From Bretschneidera sinensis (lineage: Eukaryota > Streptophyta > Magnoliopsida > Brassicales > Akaniaceae), in assembly GCA_023935145.1 (NCBI GenBank), contig CM043698.1, positions 80,928,001 through 80,992,000 of the forward strand: a DNA stretch of 64,000 nt, written 5' to 3'. The position numbers and the translations under genes are program-made. The notes beneath the pieces were generated by a model, which saw only the letters and a list, made by a program, of their open reading frames with translations, was not told the origin of the DNA and did no database searches. Of the stretch, positions 11,380 to 22,335 are shown piece after piece; the first letter of the stretch is position 1; each line of letters starts with the position of its first letter.

Positions 11380-12298
11380 GGTACATGTGATAAGTGCACC
11401 CGAAATCTAGAATCCACTTCTCATCGCCTTGCTTCCTGCTCACATTTGAGCACACAACAAGAACATCATGTTGTTGTTCTCCTTTGGCAACCGAAGCCTC
11501 TCCATTGTTGGTATGGCTTCTCCTCTCATCCCACATCTTCTTCTTGCAATCTTTTCTAAAATGGCCCTCTTTGTTGCAGTAAAAACACCTCTTTCCAAAT
11601 CTTGATTTGGAATGTGCTCTCCTATGACTTTGCCCTCTACCTCTTGATTTCTCCCGATAGTTGCCATGGTTACTACTGTCATTCCGAGTTGCTGGCTTTC
11701 CTCTTACGAACAGCCCATCTCCACTTGATATCTCATTCATCTTGGTTTTGAAGTCATGTGCCCTTATGGCATTGATTACAATCTCCTTGGTTAAAGTATC
11801 ACTTCCATACTCAATAGTATTAATCAAAGTATCAAAGCAATCAGGAAGAGAGTTTAACAAAATAACAGCCAATTTTTCATCCGGGAATTTAATACTATAA
11901 CTAGCCAAATCTTGAACTAGTTTGTTAAAGACATCAAGATCATCTTGCAACTCTTTATTAGGATCCATTTTAAAAGAAAAGATCCTTTTAAGAAGATAAA
12001 TCTTGTTAGGGAGAGTTTTGGTAAGAAACAACTCATCTAGTTTCTTCCATATGACAACCGAATCTTCTGAGTCTTTGCACTCCTTTGTGACACTATCTGG
12101 CATGTGCAAGAAAATGGTGCTGTAAGCCATCTTCTTCATCTCAACGTGCTGGTCCTCCGTGATACTTGCTGGAAAAGCATCATCTTCTCCAATAGCCAAG
12201 TCCACTTTCTGTTGTATAAGAACAACCTTGATCTTCCGCTTCCATAGGGAAAAATCTCCCTTTCCATCAAACTTCTCAACAACGAAATTTGAAGCCAT
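11380..12298 (-). pseudogene. Copia-2 gag with stub of protease
   Basis: A Copia gag (Retrotran_gag_2/UBN2 type). The likely start is the ATG at 12298, where the family text begins (MASNFVVEKFDGKGDFSLW). The frame is open further upstream to 12364, but that part is not gag-like. The UBN2 region is followed by a zinc knuckle CFYCNKEGHFRKDC (CX2CX4HX4C) that binds RNA in the particle. The protease begins (WILDFGCTYHM), but its catalytic D-S-G reads D-F-G. The protein then breaks at the large deletion: within about 10 codons the sequence becomes reverse transcriptase text in another frame, and the gag frame stops at 11342. Gag could still be made, but no functional enzyme. Confidence 0.88.
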
Positions 12299-12524
12299 AT
12301 TTACAGACAAGATCCCAGATTTATGCAATACCCACAAATGCTTTCTTCTAAACCTCAAGAACACGATCGAAGATGGATCTTAACACCGTTCTTGAATCAC
12401 CCTCAAGAACACGATCTGATCTTGATCTTTACTCCGTTCTTGAATCACCCAAAAAGTTGATCTTTGATTCTTAGAGTCTTGGCTCTGTCACCTTTTTGTT
12501 CTTGCTCCAATACCCGGCTGTGCT

Positions 12525-12537
12525 AGCTCTGATACCA
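12525..12537 (-). other. Primer-binding site, initiator tRNA-Met type
   Basis: The minus strand reads TGGTATCAGAGCT one base after the 5' LTR. This is the standard plant Copia primer site complementary to initiator tRNA-Met. Confidence 0.88.
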
Positions 12538-12538
12538 C

Positions 12539-13405
12539 TGTTGAAAATCATCTTAACAAGATGCCCAGGTGGTGATCTTCCTCTGAACTCTCTGCACTAA
12601 ATCAATAGTTCTTTACAATTACAGCAACCCTCTCTAAGAAACCCAAGTTCTTGAAAAAACCAAGAAGAGAAGAAAGAAGATGATAAGAACTATTACAATG
12701 CTCTCTATCTATACTACTATTTCTTCTTTACAACCAGCCTCTCTACAATGAGTCTCTCTTGTGTTTTGTGTCTTTGTGCTCTCAAACAATTCTCTCTTGT
12801 ATTGTGTCTTTTCACTCTTTACAATTGATCTCACATTATGTCACAATGTTATGTTGAGAATGAAGCTAGGTGACCCTTTATATAGTGCACCAACTTCTTG
12901 ATCAATCATAAGTGTTATTCTCCACCCTTAGATCTTGATAACCACTCAATCATGACCCTCCATCAATCCTAAGTGGTGCTATGCATTCTAACCTTGCATC
13001 AACACACCTAACAAGAGGCTTAACCAAGTTGTATGTGTGTGCCATAGTGTGCCTAGCGCCTAGGCACTGAACAGGGGTCGGTGCAGCGCTAGGCAAAGCC
13101 CCTCTTTACCTCCTTGCTGGGTAGTGCGGTGCTGGTGAGGGAGAGGTGCAGGACTGCCCTCTATCAGAACTTCCTCCTTACGGGGCGGTGTGGCGCTGGT
13201 GAGGGAGAGGTGTGGCGCACACTGATGCTATCCTCTCACAGCTGTGCGCACTCTTTTGCCTTGATGAATAGAGGTGTGCACACACACCCAAAGTGATGCA
13301 CACACATGTGTGCACTCCTTTAACATGCTGAAATTTATTCTTCCAACCTTGGTTTAGACTTTAACCATGTTTAAACCATGTTTAAACCTTAGACAAATAC
13401 CAACA
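12539..13405 (-). repeat. 5' LTR of Copia-2
   Basis: Direct-repeat partner of 9669-10592, with plus-orientation ends TGTTGAAAATC and AATACCAACA. It is somewhat shorter than its partner, with local insertions and deletions around 12575-12600 and 13110-13200. Confidence 0.87.
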
Positions 13406-14245
13406 AGATTGAAAAGCTTTTTAGATGGCTGGACATGGGGAAGAGAGAGAGGTTTCTTTAAGGTGAAAAGAATTGATGCAGAATGTTTGCACAAAAGTGA
13501 ACAAGAAAGTACATTTTGGAATGTTTTCAATAAAGCAAAAGTAAAACCAAAAAAAGTGAGGAAAAACTTTCCTTGGTTTGGCCGACCATTGTGGGGGGTG
13601 GGTGGGGGAGGGGGGGAGAGAAAGACAATTTTTCTTTGGTTTTTGAAATATAATAAAGTGGAAAAGTTTAAGGAAAAGAAATGTGCAATTACAAAGCAAA
13701 AGAAAGGGGAAAGAAGGCTTCACACTCTAAAAAAACAATTGTCTTTTAGGTGCTATTTTTTGGGTATAAAATCTCTTTTTTTTTTTGGTATACATGGTTG
13801 TCGAAAGAGGGAGAAAAATTTGTTGCTTCTTAGTGCATAGTTGTTTTTTGTTTAGGTAAAATGGGTCTTATTTTGTGTGGGAAAAAGATGGAATTTGATG
13901 CATAATAAGGTGAGGGAATCTAGGAAGGATAGGTGAGTTCAAAAAGCAAAAAAGAGGAGTGGAAATTCCTCTTTATGGCTAGCCATATGGGGAGAAGAGA
14001 GAGATATTTTTTGATGTAAAAAAATAACTTTTACTTTGAGAAAAGTGAACCAATCAAAGGGTGCCAAGTGAAGGATGAAATTGGAAGTCCACCCTTAAAA
14101 ATTAAATTTATTCTTCAGCTTGAAATGTGGACCAAAATGTTTGGACTTATGAAATATCAGTGGGATTTAGTCGGTTTTGAATTGGACCAAAATTTAAATG
14201 AAGACTTTGATCTTGGATTAGTTGAATTAAATAAGGCCCTTGGTC
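13406..14245 (-). repeat. REP-A copy 1, right piece
   Basis: It aligns with 42905-43860. Shared text includes gtttctttaaggtgaaaag, the cattttggaatgttttcaat region, a G-rich run and the end around tcttggattagttgaatt. It contains a strong G-run block at 13593-13616. Near 14245 the match to copy 2 is lost about 170 bases before the putative LTR end seen there. Open frames of up to 157 codons on the plus strand are compositional and resemble no protein. Confidence 0.7.
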
Positions 14246-15170
14246 ACATTTTTCATGAAAGGTCACAGTTCGATGGTCCATAAAACACTGCTTGATGTGG
14301 TCAAACAATCCAGAGAAGGATTCTATCCGATGGGTGCCATATTAGCGGCCACTCTAAATGGCTTTGATTCCTTCTGTTGCCACGAGTCCTCTTATCTCCA
14401 AGTAAATACTTCATGCTTTACTAACTCCTTTAGATTCTCAAATGGTGTATGAAATTTTCCTCTTCAGATATGGCTATTTGTCAAGCTATCGATATTGGTT
14501 CCTCCCAATAATTCTGACACTGAATACGAGCCAAAATATTTTCAGAGGCACAAAATCTTGGTTAAGCAAGATTCACTAAGGGGGCTGGCTTAACTAGTTC
14601 CAAATACTCACTGCTTTGCAAATCTGCCAAGTATGCCCCTAGTAGTAGATCATTGTGGCTACCTTGCCAATCTTTAAAAAAGGATGCATACTGCTTACCG
14701 ACAACACTCATTGCTCATATTACTCCTCAATGCAGATTTCAGGCAATATGGGCACAAACCATTCCGCCACCCGACCATGGTTATTATACTTGTTTAATGT
14801 ACGAATGATTTACCGAGCAAATCCAAGGTACTTATCCCAAGCGCATCGTGACTCAAATTCCTCGCACCATTTATGCAACTTGCTTCATTGTCTCTAAATA
14901 TTATCCGACATTAGTCTAGGGTCAACCAGAAGCATTCTGGAAGGAAAAAAAAAAAGAAAACACATTGTTATAGGGAGTCCAGTACGACTTTGAAATAATG
15001 TCTTGTACTTGCATTTTCATTATGTAATAAGAAAATCCTTGGAGAATGAAAGAGAAATGGCATGCCCAGAAACTTAAGTCATTAATGCATTAAATTGATC
15101 TAGATTTCATTTCTTTCATTGGTTCAACATATCTTATTCAAAGTGTGAAGTTTCTTTTATTATCTTTTGA
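14246..15170. other. Unidentified sequence between REP-A and the Tat element
   Basis: No gene could be recognised in this 0.9-kb stretch. Short open frames occur on both strands but none has a known motif. On the minus strand one frame (about 14740-14890) reads with few stops and could be a decayed protein-coding fragment of unknown kind. It may belong to the 3' end or LTR of the Tat element to its right; no TG...CA end was found to prove this. Confidence 0.4.
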
Positions 15171-15479
15171 AATTTGTACAAGAGATGAATTTACGGGAAA
15201 ATTACAAGTACAAAAAGATGATGAGGTTTCTAAAGTATGGTTGCACCAAAGTGGTTGCCTACATACCCACAAACGAGATCAAAACTTCACGTAGTTCGAG
15301 ATAGAGAGATTTAACATTTTTTTGCCTATAACATCCTTGTGGATTTTCAAGTTGGCGGAATGCTCTAACTTTTGTCTAACCTACCCTTTTGGGTTTTCAA
15401 CTTAGCAAGCTTTTTTTTTATAAAAGAAAATTGTAGATAGAGTGGAGATACAATAATGAGGGAAACATAAAGAGGATCA

Positions 15480-15833
15480 CAAATAATACTTCTTGAGGTG
15501 ATCTAGATTTAAAGATTTAGTGAACTCATTGTCATCGATATCCGTGAAATGCATGGTTCCCTCCGATAGAATCTTCTTGACTAGATACGAACCTACCTAG
15601 TTTGGTCTAAACTTGCCACTCAAATCATGGATTGGTGGCTTGATTTATTTTACCATATAATCTCCTTCCTTGATGCCCCAACTATTCACTTCCTTATTAA
15701 AAGCTCGTGCAACCCTTTTCAGATACCTTTAGGTGTGATGAAGAGCCTTCAGCCACTTCTCGTCAATCAAAGCCAACTCATAATATCGCCCATGAATCCA
15801 ATCTTTTTTTTCCAATTGACTTTCGATGGCTAT
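15480..15833 (-). pseudogene. Tat element integrase C-terminal region
   Basis: The minus strand reads the usual end of a Tat/Gypsy polyprotein: IHGRYYELALIDEKWLKALHH, then RVARAFNKEVN, IKEGDYMV and GKFRPN, with in-frame stops, then HFTDIDDNEFTK. The upstream half of the same protein continues at 21800, on the far side of the Athila insertion. This domain is thought to hold DNA and influence target choice. The copy is inactive. Confidence 0.8.
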
Positions 15834-17159
15834 TGATGAGTGCCAAATATTGCATATTTTGGCCACTTAATTTACATTTGTTAGCTTAAGAAGTTGTTAC
15901 TTTGAGTTGTTTTCGTTATTTTTCAAGTTTACAAGCACTGAGAAATGAGTTCACTAAAATTGCTAGAATTTCCTATACAGATTAGTCCTTTTTGTGGATT
16001 TTACTATATTGATTCAGGAATAACTAGGAGATAAGCCATATACACTTGGAAAGATCCGGAAGTCTATTTTTTGGAGAATTTTACAGCTTGTAAAAATGAT
16101 TTTTCTAGAGAAAGTTATGACCATTTTAGTAGACAAGGGTCGAGCTAAAGATGTCTAGTGTGATCGATCACACCAGACTTGCGATCGATCTCAAGTGCGC
16201 ACTCGCACATCCCACATCAGTTAAAAATGCTTTGCAGTGCACCAGCATGTGATTGATCATAACATGCTGCGATCGAGCGCACTCGGGCAGTACCCCACAT
16301 CAAATTTGCAACCCATTGTGCTCCAGAACTCCCCCTATAAAAACACCATCTCATTTCATCATTCGGTGTGCAATTCCTGGGCCATTTGGTGTAATCCAGT
16401 GGACGTCTGCTAGCATTCTGGTGGATCCCGAAGGCTTTGCTACCACGAGGTGGAAACGCTGCCCAACAGCGAGTGGAATTTCTCCCATGTATAGTAATTT
16501 ATTTCTTTTTATTTAGTTTTAAAGTTTAATGTTTAGCACTTGTATTGTGAACTTTAGTTTCATAATTATGAGAGGCTAAAATCTTCAGCTAAGGTTGAAG
16601 ATGAAGCCTTTCCTTTGTTTAGCATTATATTTTCATATTTGCGCGTAACAATTATGATGTTTTTAGTATAAATGTTCTATTCAATTATTTGAGTAGATCT
16701 AATGATTGATTGCTTTTAATTGTTAAATTGGATATTCCTTGTATTTCATCTGATGGATACATCGAATCGTTTTCGATTAAATTGGATTTCCTTTGTGATT
16801 TGTTAAAAGCGGATACATTGGATGCTTTTGGTTTAATTGGGATATTCGTTGTTTTTTGTTTAAAGTCAGATTCATAGAATTTTTTGATTACTTTTATATA
16901 GAACATGAAAATATATGTTTTACTTTGGTGGGGTGGATTCAGAAACCTTAACTATTTTATCATTTGCTTTAAAACAATTTAGTTTAAGTCTATATTTCTT
17001 TGCACAATATAATACAATATTCGGAACTAGGTTAAAATAGGCTTAGTTTAGATAAAAAATATTTTCACAACACAACTCCCTGTGGATTCGACCTCGCACT
17101 TGCATAACACTATATTGCAAACGACTCGTGCGCTTGCGAGTAATTTAAAACTCATAATA
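15834..17159 (+). repeat. 5' LTR of Athila-2
   Basis: Begins TGATGAGTGCCAAATATTGC and ends ctcataata, where the partner LTR has ctcacaaca. It contains CGATCGA-centred boxes and cccacatc motifs at about 16155-16305 and a TATA-like ctataaaaaca near 16335. Confidence 0.87.
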
Positions 17160-17165
17160 AGTTTT

Positions 17166-17183
17166 TGGTGCCGTTGCCGGGGA
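17166..17183 (+). other. Primer-binding site of Athila-2, tRNA-Asp type
   Basis: Reads TGGTGCCGTTGCCGGGGA six bases after the 5' LTR. It is complementary to the 3' end of plant tRNA-Asp except for one change. Confidence 0.82.
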
Positions 17184-17362
17184 GTTGTTTTGTTTGTGAA
17201 AATTAATTTTTGTCTGAATTAATTTTATTTTTCTACTAGTTAGTTAACATTTTTTTTGTTTGATTTTTCTTATTGCAATTTTATTTTAGTTTATTTGTTT
17301 CTATTGGCAATTGCCCATAAAAAAATAAAATAAAAAGATTAGAAAAAATTAAAAATTAAAAA

Positions 17363-17765
17363 AATGTGGATGAATCCAGCGCCTGTTTCACAGTCTTTAG
17401 AGGACACCCTCAAGGATTTCATGAAGATGACCGACCAGTCCATCAATACAGCTAATACATTCAATAATGATAGCTATTCCATCTGTGCTAGTCCTATGCA
17501 TTAAGCACATAATTGTCCATCTATGTCGGTTTTTGTCGAGTATCCCATGGAACAAATGAATGCTTTCAATGACTGTCGGTGGCAATCAACTGGATCTTAC
17601 TCTGAGACATACAATCCAGGGTGGTGGAACCACCCTAATTTTTCATGGAAACAGAACCAACTAATAAACAGAACCAACTAATAAATCTGGATTTCCTCCA
17701 CCAGTTCCAAGTTATGGTCTCTCAGCCCATTCAGCACCATCATCCGCTTACCAAGCTCCCACTAA
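17363..17765 (+). pseudogene. Athila-2 gag remnant
   Basis: Short pieces of an Athila gag in several frames. They include a QSLEDTLKDFMKMTDQS-like block and the hallmark SETYNPGWWNHPNFSWK (about 17601-17650), followed by stops. No N-terminal Retrotrans_gag fold and no zinc knuckle are seen, so most of gag has been deleted. The phrase about a fallen-apart SQSLED block occurs again at 17780, which suggests a local duplication. Confidence 0.7.
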
Positions 17766-17766
17766 A

Positions 17767-18597
17767 GTGCCAGCGTCAGTTTCACAGTCATTGGAGGACG
17801 TCCTCAATGATTTCAGGAAGATGATCGGCCAACCCATAAGCGAAGTAAGGAGTGTAAACACCCAAGCGATTGCTAAGATAGAGAGTCAAATAGGGCAAAT
17901 TGCAAGTCACTTTGGTGAAAGAGAGAAGGAAAAGTTCCCCAGTCAGCCCGTGCCTAACCCGAAAGGACAGTTTTTGGTTGGAAATTCATCGAATCCTACG
18001 CACGGGGAGGAACAAGTGCAATCAATTGTCACATTAAGGTCTGGGAGACAAGTGGACAATCGAGTGGAAGAGAACCCTGCTATGCAGCAACGGCAAGGAA
18101 GTGGCAACAAGGAGAAAAGAGATGTTGAGCCATCTACAGCCACACCTACTGTTAAAAACCCTCCTGAGTTGTTTATACCTAAAGCGTCTTACCCTGAGAG
18201 ACTACAAGCGCCCAAGAAATAAGGGCAGTCTGGGGACATTGTGGAGGCATGCTTTGCTCAGTTTGGAGAAGATTTGGATTTGGATAAGCTATTTGAGCAA
18301 GCAAATGCTATCTTAGAGTTTGCTCCTTGGGAGAGTAGTAAGACGGAGGAGACTGTGGGTGAATCAAGCATTGAGGACCCCCTGGAGGCATGCTTTGCTC
18401 AGTTTGGAGAGGATTTGGATTTGGATAAGTTACTTAAGCAAGCAAATGCTACTTTGGAGTCTGCTCCTCAGAAGAGCAGTGAGACGGAGGAGACCACAGC
18501 ACCTGAACCACCCAAGAAGGAACTTAAGCCTTTACCGAATAATCTTAAGTATAAGTTCCTAGGTCCAGCAGTTCCTTTGCCTATGATTATAGCTTAA
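17767..18597 (+). pseudogene. Athila-2 gag-pol linker with a duplicated 47-codon block
   Basis: The first open segment (17767-18222) carries Athila gag C-terminal text (IESQIGQIASHFGERE, SIVTLRSGRQVDN, then YPERLQAPKK) and ends at a stop. The second (18241-18597) follows in frame and holds two copies of EACFAQFGEDLDLDKL, 141 bases apart (from 18244 and 18385). It then reaches ELKPLPNNLKYKFLGP, the normal lead-in to the Athila reverse transcriptase. The aspartic protease expected between these parts is absent. The exact 47-codon spacing keeps the frame, so the duplication arose while the frame mattered or by chance. Confidence 0.8.
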
Positions 18598-18600
18598 GAT

Positions 18601-19056
18601 TTGGTTGAGGCTCAAGAGGATAAATTAGTGGACATTTTAAAAGAGCACAAAGAAGCTATCGGCTGGATTATTGAGGATGTCAAGGGAATCAGCCCCTCGA
18701 TGGTGATGCCCAAGTTACGTGTGGAAGAGAATGTCAAGCCATCGAGGGAGCCACAAAGAAGGCTCAACACAGCTATGCAAGAGGTTATGAGGATTGAAGT
18801 GATAAAGCTGTTTGATGCAGTGATCAATTATCCAATCTCTATTAGCAAGTGGGTGAGCCCGATTCATGTCGTGCCCAACCGGGCTGGAGTGATGGTAGTG
18901 AAGAATAAGGACGATGAGTTGGTGCCAATTCGTGTTCAGTCAGGATGGAAAGTATGTATAGACTATCATAAGTTGAATGCTGCCACAAAGAATGATCATT
19001 TTCCGCTCTTATTTATTGATCAGATGGTGGAGCGCTTAGTTGGGCATGATTACTAA
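18601..19056 (+). pseudogene. Athila-2 reverse transcriptase, N-terminal part only
   Basis: This 151-codon open frame follows the previous one after a single stop at 18595-18597. It reads HKEAIGWIIEDVKGISPS, WVSPIHVVPN, WKVCIDYHKLNAATKNDHF and IDQMVERLVGHDY, the first conserved blocks of Gypsy reverse transcriptase. It then stops immediately at the point where the palm should begin. The next bases are already the Athila 3' region (ggctgaagacgttaaactta). The catalytic YxDD, RNase H and integrase are deleted. Confidence 0.87.
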
Positions 19057-20495
19057 TGCTGGGTCTGGCTGAAGACGTTAAACTTAGCGCTCATGGGAGG
19101 CACCCCACAACATATCCTTTATGTATATTTATTATTATTTTTTCATATTTATAATTAATGTTTGTTTTCAGTATTTTTTGTTTTCCAGTCTTTATTTTTC
19201 AGGGACAATGCGTACTTCAGTTCAAGTTTGGGGGTATGCTATAAGCCATTCCAGTCCAAATAGTTCTCCATATCCCAGGTCAGCTCTCTCCATAATTATT
19301 CACATATTGGGGTCAATGTGTAATTTAAGTTTGGGGGTATGGAAGACACATTTCACACACTTTGTCCTAATTTGTTGTTGTTGTTTTTTTTTAGTGAAGA
19401 TAAATGCATGTTCATGTTCGTCTGAAAATTTTGGTTGATCTAAAAATTTTTGATGTGATTTCATTGGTGAGTTTAAAACTTTGAACACATGATCTGATAA
19501 TAGAGTTTAAACTTTAGTTACTTACTTTAGGCATTCGAGAATTCACATGTTTGATCTAATCTAACACGTGCACATTAGCATATATTTGTGTGAGGCATGA
19601 CATGTGATGTTAATGTGTATGTTTCTTATCTTAACTGAAACGGGATGACTTATTGAATAAACACTTGGGCATAGAAAAACATAAAATAAAAAAAATAATA
19701 CTACTAATAATCATCATCAATAAACTTTCCATAAAAAAAATAATACTACTAATAATCATCATCAATAAACTTTCCACTGAGTAACTGGACCTCTTGCCTC
19801 AGTAAGCAGTGAGTGTTCACGTCAAAAGGTGAGAATTTTATTCATAGTGATCATTACGAAACTTTCTACTGAGTAACTGGACCTCTTACCTCAGTAAGCA
19901 GTGAGTGTTCACGTCAAAAGGTGGAAATTTTGCTTGGTAGCATTAAGGACAGTTTAGTTTCGTAGCCTTCTTGACTCGAGTTAGTAAGTCCTTAGGGGTG
20001 TCTTTACAGCTAATGCCCTAAAACCATATGGTTTGGGAGTCATTGACTCAACACTCGTTACATGGGTCAATTAGAAAACTTAAAGGAACTAAACATAGCA
20101 GAGCCTATAAAAAAAAGAGAAAAAAAAGAAAAAAAGAAAATAAAACTATGCTATTGTTGTTCATTCTGATGAGAAATTCTGTGAATCTTGAGATGTGGAA
20201 ACATTGTACATTGAACTTATTTGGAAACCTCATTAGTATATGCTAATTCATTTTACACTAATTCAAGCTTGTGATGTCTTAGCATGCCTCTAAGTAATTA
20301 GGTTTTAAATTCTTATTCATTGTGAAGATGGGTTAGATTTTTTAAGCTTTCTCATGAATGAATTTCATGATTTTAAATGCTCTTTAAATTTTTGGATACC
20401 ATGAGTAATGAACTTATCTTTGTGTTCTTTGTTTTTCATTTAGTTTTTTATTTTGTTTTGCTAAGGGACTAGCAAAATGTAAGTTTGGGGGAATT
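19057..20495 (+). other. 3' noncoding tail of Athila-2 with several polypurine tracts
   Basis: No coding signal. The motif agtttgggggtat or a close variant occurs at about 19227, 19329 and 20481; the last abuts the 3' LTR and is the likely primer for plus-strand synthesis. Two nearby direct duplications are seen. One is a stretch around aataatcatcatcaataaac (from about 19688, repeated from about 19735). The other is a 56-base block beginning actgagtaactggacctctt (19776 and 19868, 92 bases apart). Confidence 0.75.
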
Positions 20496-21799
20496 TGATG
20501 AGTGCCAAATATTGCATATTTTGGCCACTTAATTTACATTTGTTAGCTTAAGAAGTTGTTACTTTGAGTTGTTTTCGTTGTTTTTCAGGTTTACAAGCAC
20601 TAGGAAATGAGTTCACTAAAATTGCCATAATTTCCTGTACAGATTAGTCATTTTTGTGGATTTTACTGTATTGATTCATGAAGAACCATGAGATGAGCCA
20701 TATATGCTTGGAAAGATCCGGAAGTCTATTTTCTGAAGAATTTTACGGCTCGTAAAAATGATTTTTCTAGAGAAAGTTATGACCGTTTTAGTAGACAAGG
20801 GTCGAGCTAAAGATGTTTAGTGCGATCGATCACAAGTGCGCACTCGTACATCCTACATCGGTTAAAAATGCTTTGCGGTGTACCAGCATGCAATCGATCG
20901 CAACATGCTATGATCAAGCGCACTCGAGCAGTATCCCACATCGAATTTACAACCCATTGTGCTCCGGGACTCCCCCTATAGAAGCACCATCTCACTTCAT
21001 CATTCGGTGTGCAATTCCTGGGCCACTTGGTGTAATCCAGTGGACGTCTGCTAGCATTCTGGTGGATCCCGAAGGCTTTGCTACCATGAGGGGAAGCGCC
21101 GCCCAACAGCGAGTGGAATTTCTCCTATGTATAGTAATTTATTTCTTTTTATTTAGTTTTAAAGTTTAATGTTTAGCACTTATATTGTGAACTTTAGTTT
21201 CATAATCATGAGAGGCTAAAATCTTCAGGTAAGGTTGAAGATGAAGTCTTTCCTTTGTTTAGCATTATATTTTCATATTTGCGCATAACAATTATGATAT
21301 TTTTAGTATAAATGTTCTGATCAATTATTTGAGTAGATCTTATGATTGATTGCTTTTAATTGTTAAATTGGATATTCCTTGTGTTTCATCTGATGGATAC
21401 ATCGAATCGTTTTCGATTAAATTGGATTTCCTTTGTGATTTGTTAAAAGTGGATACATTGGATGCTTTTGGTTTAATTGGGATATTCGTTGTTTTTTGTT
21501 TAACGTTGGATTCATGAAATTTTTTGATTACTTTTATATAGAACATGAAAATATATGCTTTACTTTGGTGGAGCGGATTCAAAAACCTTAGCTATTTTAT
21601 CATTTGCTTTAAAACAATTTAGTTTAAGTCTATATTTCTTTGCACAATATAATGCAAAATTCGGAACAAGGTTAAAATAGGCTTAGTTTAGATAAAAAAT
21701 ATTTTCACAACACAACTCTCTGTGGATTCGACCTCGCACTTGCACAACACTATATTGCAAACAATTCGTGCTTTTGCGAGTAATTTAAAACTCACAACA
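20496..21799 (+). repeat. 3' LTR of Athila-2
   Basis: Direct-repeat partner of 15834-17159. Relative to it, about 20 bases are missing around 20837 in the CGATCG-box region. The end ctcacaaca is followed by the TSD ACTAT and then the integrase of the host Tat element. Confidence 0.87.
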
Positions 21800-22323
21800 A
21801 CTATCTTTAGTGAAATAATTTTCACCTCGATTGGAAGAACCATTTTCATACAATAAATCAAGGAGTAAAGAGTGGCACCTGTAGAAGACCTTATCGAGAT
21901 TCGATATCCCCACAATGCAAAAGGTAGCTTCTCATGCCAATCGCAACAAGTCTCCACCATTTGGGCTAATATTCTCTTAATGTTCTTGTTGGCTACTTCT
22001 ACTGCCTTGTTGGTCTGAGGTCGATAAGGAGAGGACTTGTGGCACTCAAATTTGTATTTATTGAGTAAATCCACAATATCTCCTTGGAAATGTGTGCCAT
22101 TGTCTAAGATTAACTCAAAAGGTACTCTATAATGACAAATGATGTTATGATTAATGAAGCTTGACACGTGCCTAGCTTTCAAGGTGGAAAATGAGGTGAA
22201 TTCTACCAACTTGATGAAATAGTCAATTTCCACCAGTATGTACTCGTTACCATTGGAAGCCTTGAAAGATATTTTGTCAATCACATCTATCCCCCAAGTA
22301 ATAAGAGGCCAAGGTGTGGTCAT
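21800..22323 (-). pseudogene. Tat element integrase core
   Basis: The minus-strand open frame begins at 22323 and carries the integrase core: WGIDVIDKI (first Asp), ELILDNGTHFQG (second Asp), SSPYRPQTNKAVEVANKN (Glu) and LPFALWGYR. The open frame runs past 21800 to 21688, but the last 37 or so codons are read from the Athila-2 LTR, so the frame is a chimera. The true continuation is at 15833. The catalytic triad is intact, though the protein is not. Confidence 0.85.
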
Positions 22324-22335
22324 GCTGAAGAGTTC

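Larger units (their letters stand above)
9669..13405 (-). mobile_element. Copia-2, internally deleted Tork-type Copia retrotransposon
   Basis: Two LTRs (9669-10592 and 12539-13405), an initiator-Met primer-binding site and a polypurine tract (minus strand aaaggtagagat just before 10592) define a full-length structure. The flanks carry a five-base duplication with one difference, AGTTT (9664-9668) and AGATT (13406-13410). The related repeat at 42900-42925 shows the uninterrupted site. Inside, gag is followed directly by the end of reverse transcriptase and RNase H. Most of protease, all of integrase and most of the reverse transcriptase are deleted. Confidence 0.9.
15834..21799 (+). mobile_element. 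Athila-2, deleted Athila-lineage Gypsy element
   Basis: LTRs at 15834-17159 and 20496-21799 enclose a tRNA-Asp-type primer site, gag and N-terminal pol remnants, and a long 3' noncoding tail with polypurine tracts. The flanks are GCTAT (15829-15833) and ACTAT (21800-21804), a five-base TSD with one transition. The insertion splits the integrase of the minus-strand Tat element. Reverse transcriptase stops after its first blocks, and RNase H and integrase are missing, so it is non-autonomous. It differs in LTR sequence from the gag-only Athila-like element at 3037-9143. Confidence 0.88.

Noticed and set aside
11272..12383. Several plus-strand open frames of 60-95 codons opposite the Copia-2 gag
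   Set aside because: Shadows of the minus-strand gag; no motif or independent start context.
13367..13840. 157-codon open frame on the plus strand in REP-A copy 1
   Set aside because: It begins inside the Copia-2 LTR and is Lys/Phe-rich from AT-rich sequence. The second REP-A copy does not preserve it.
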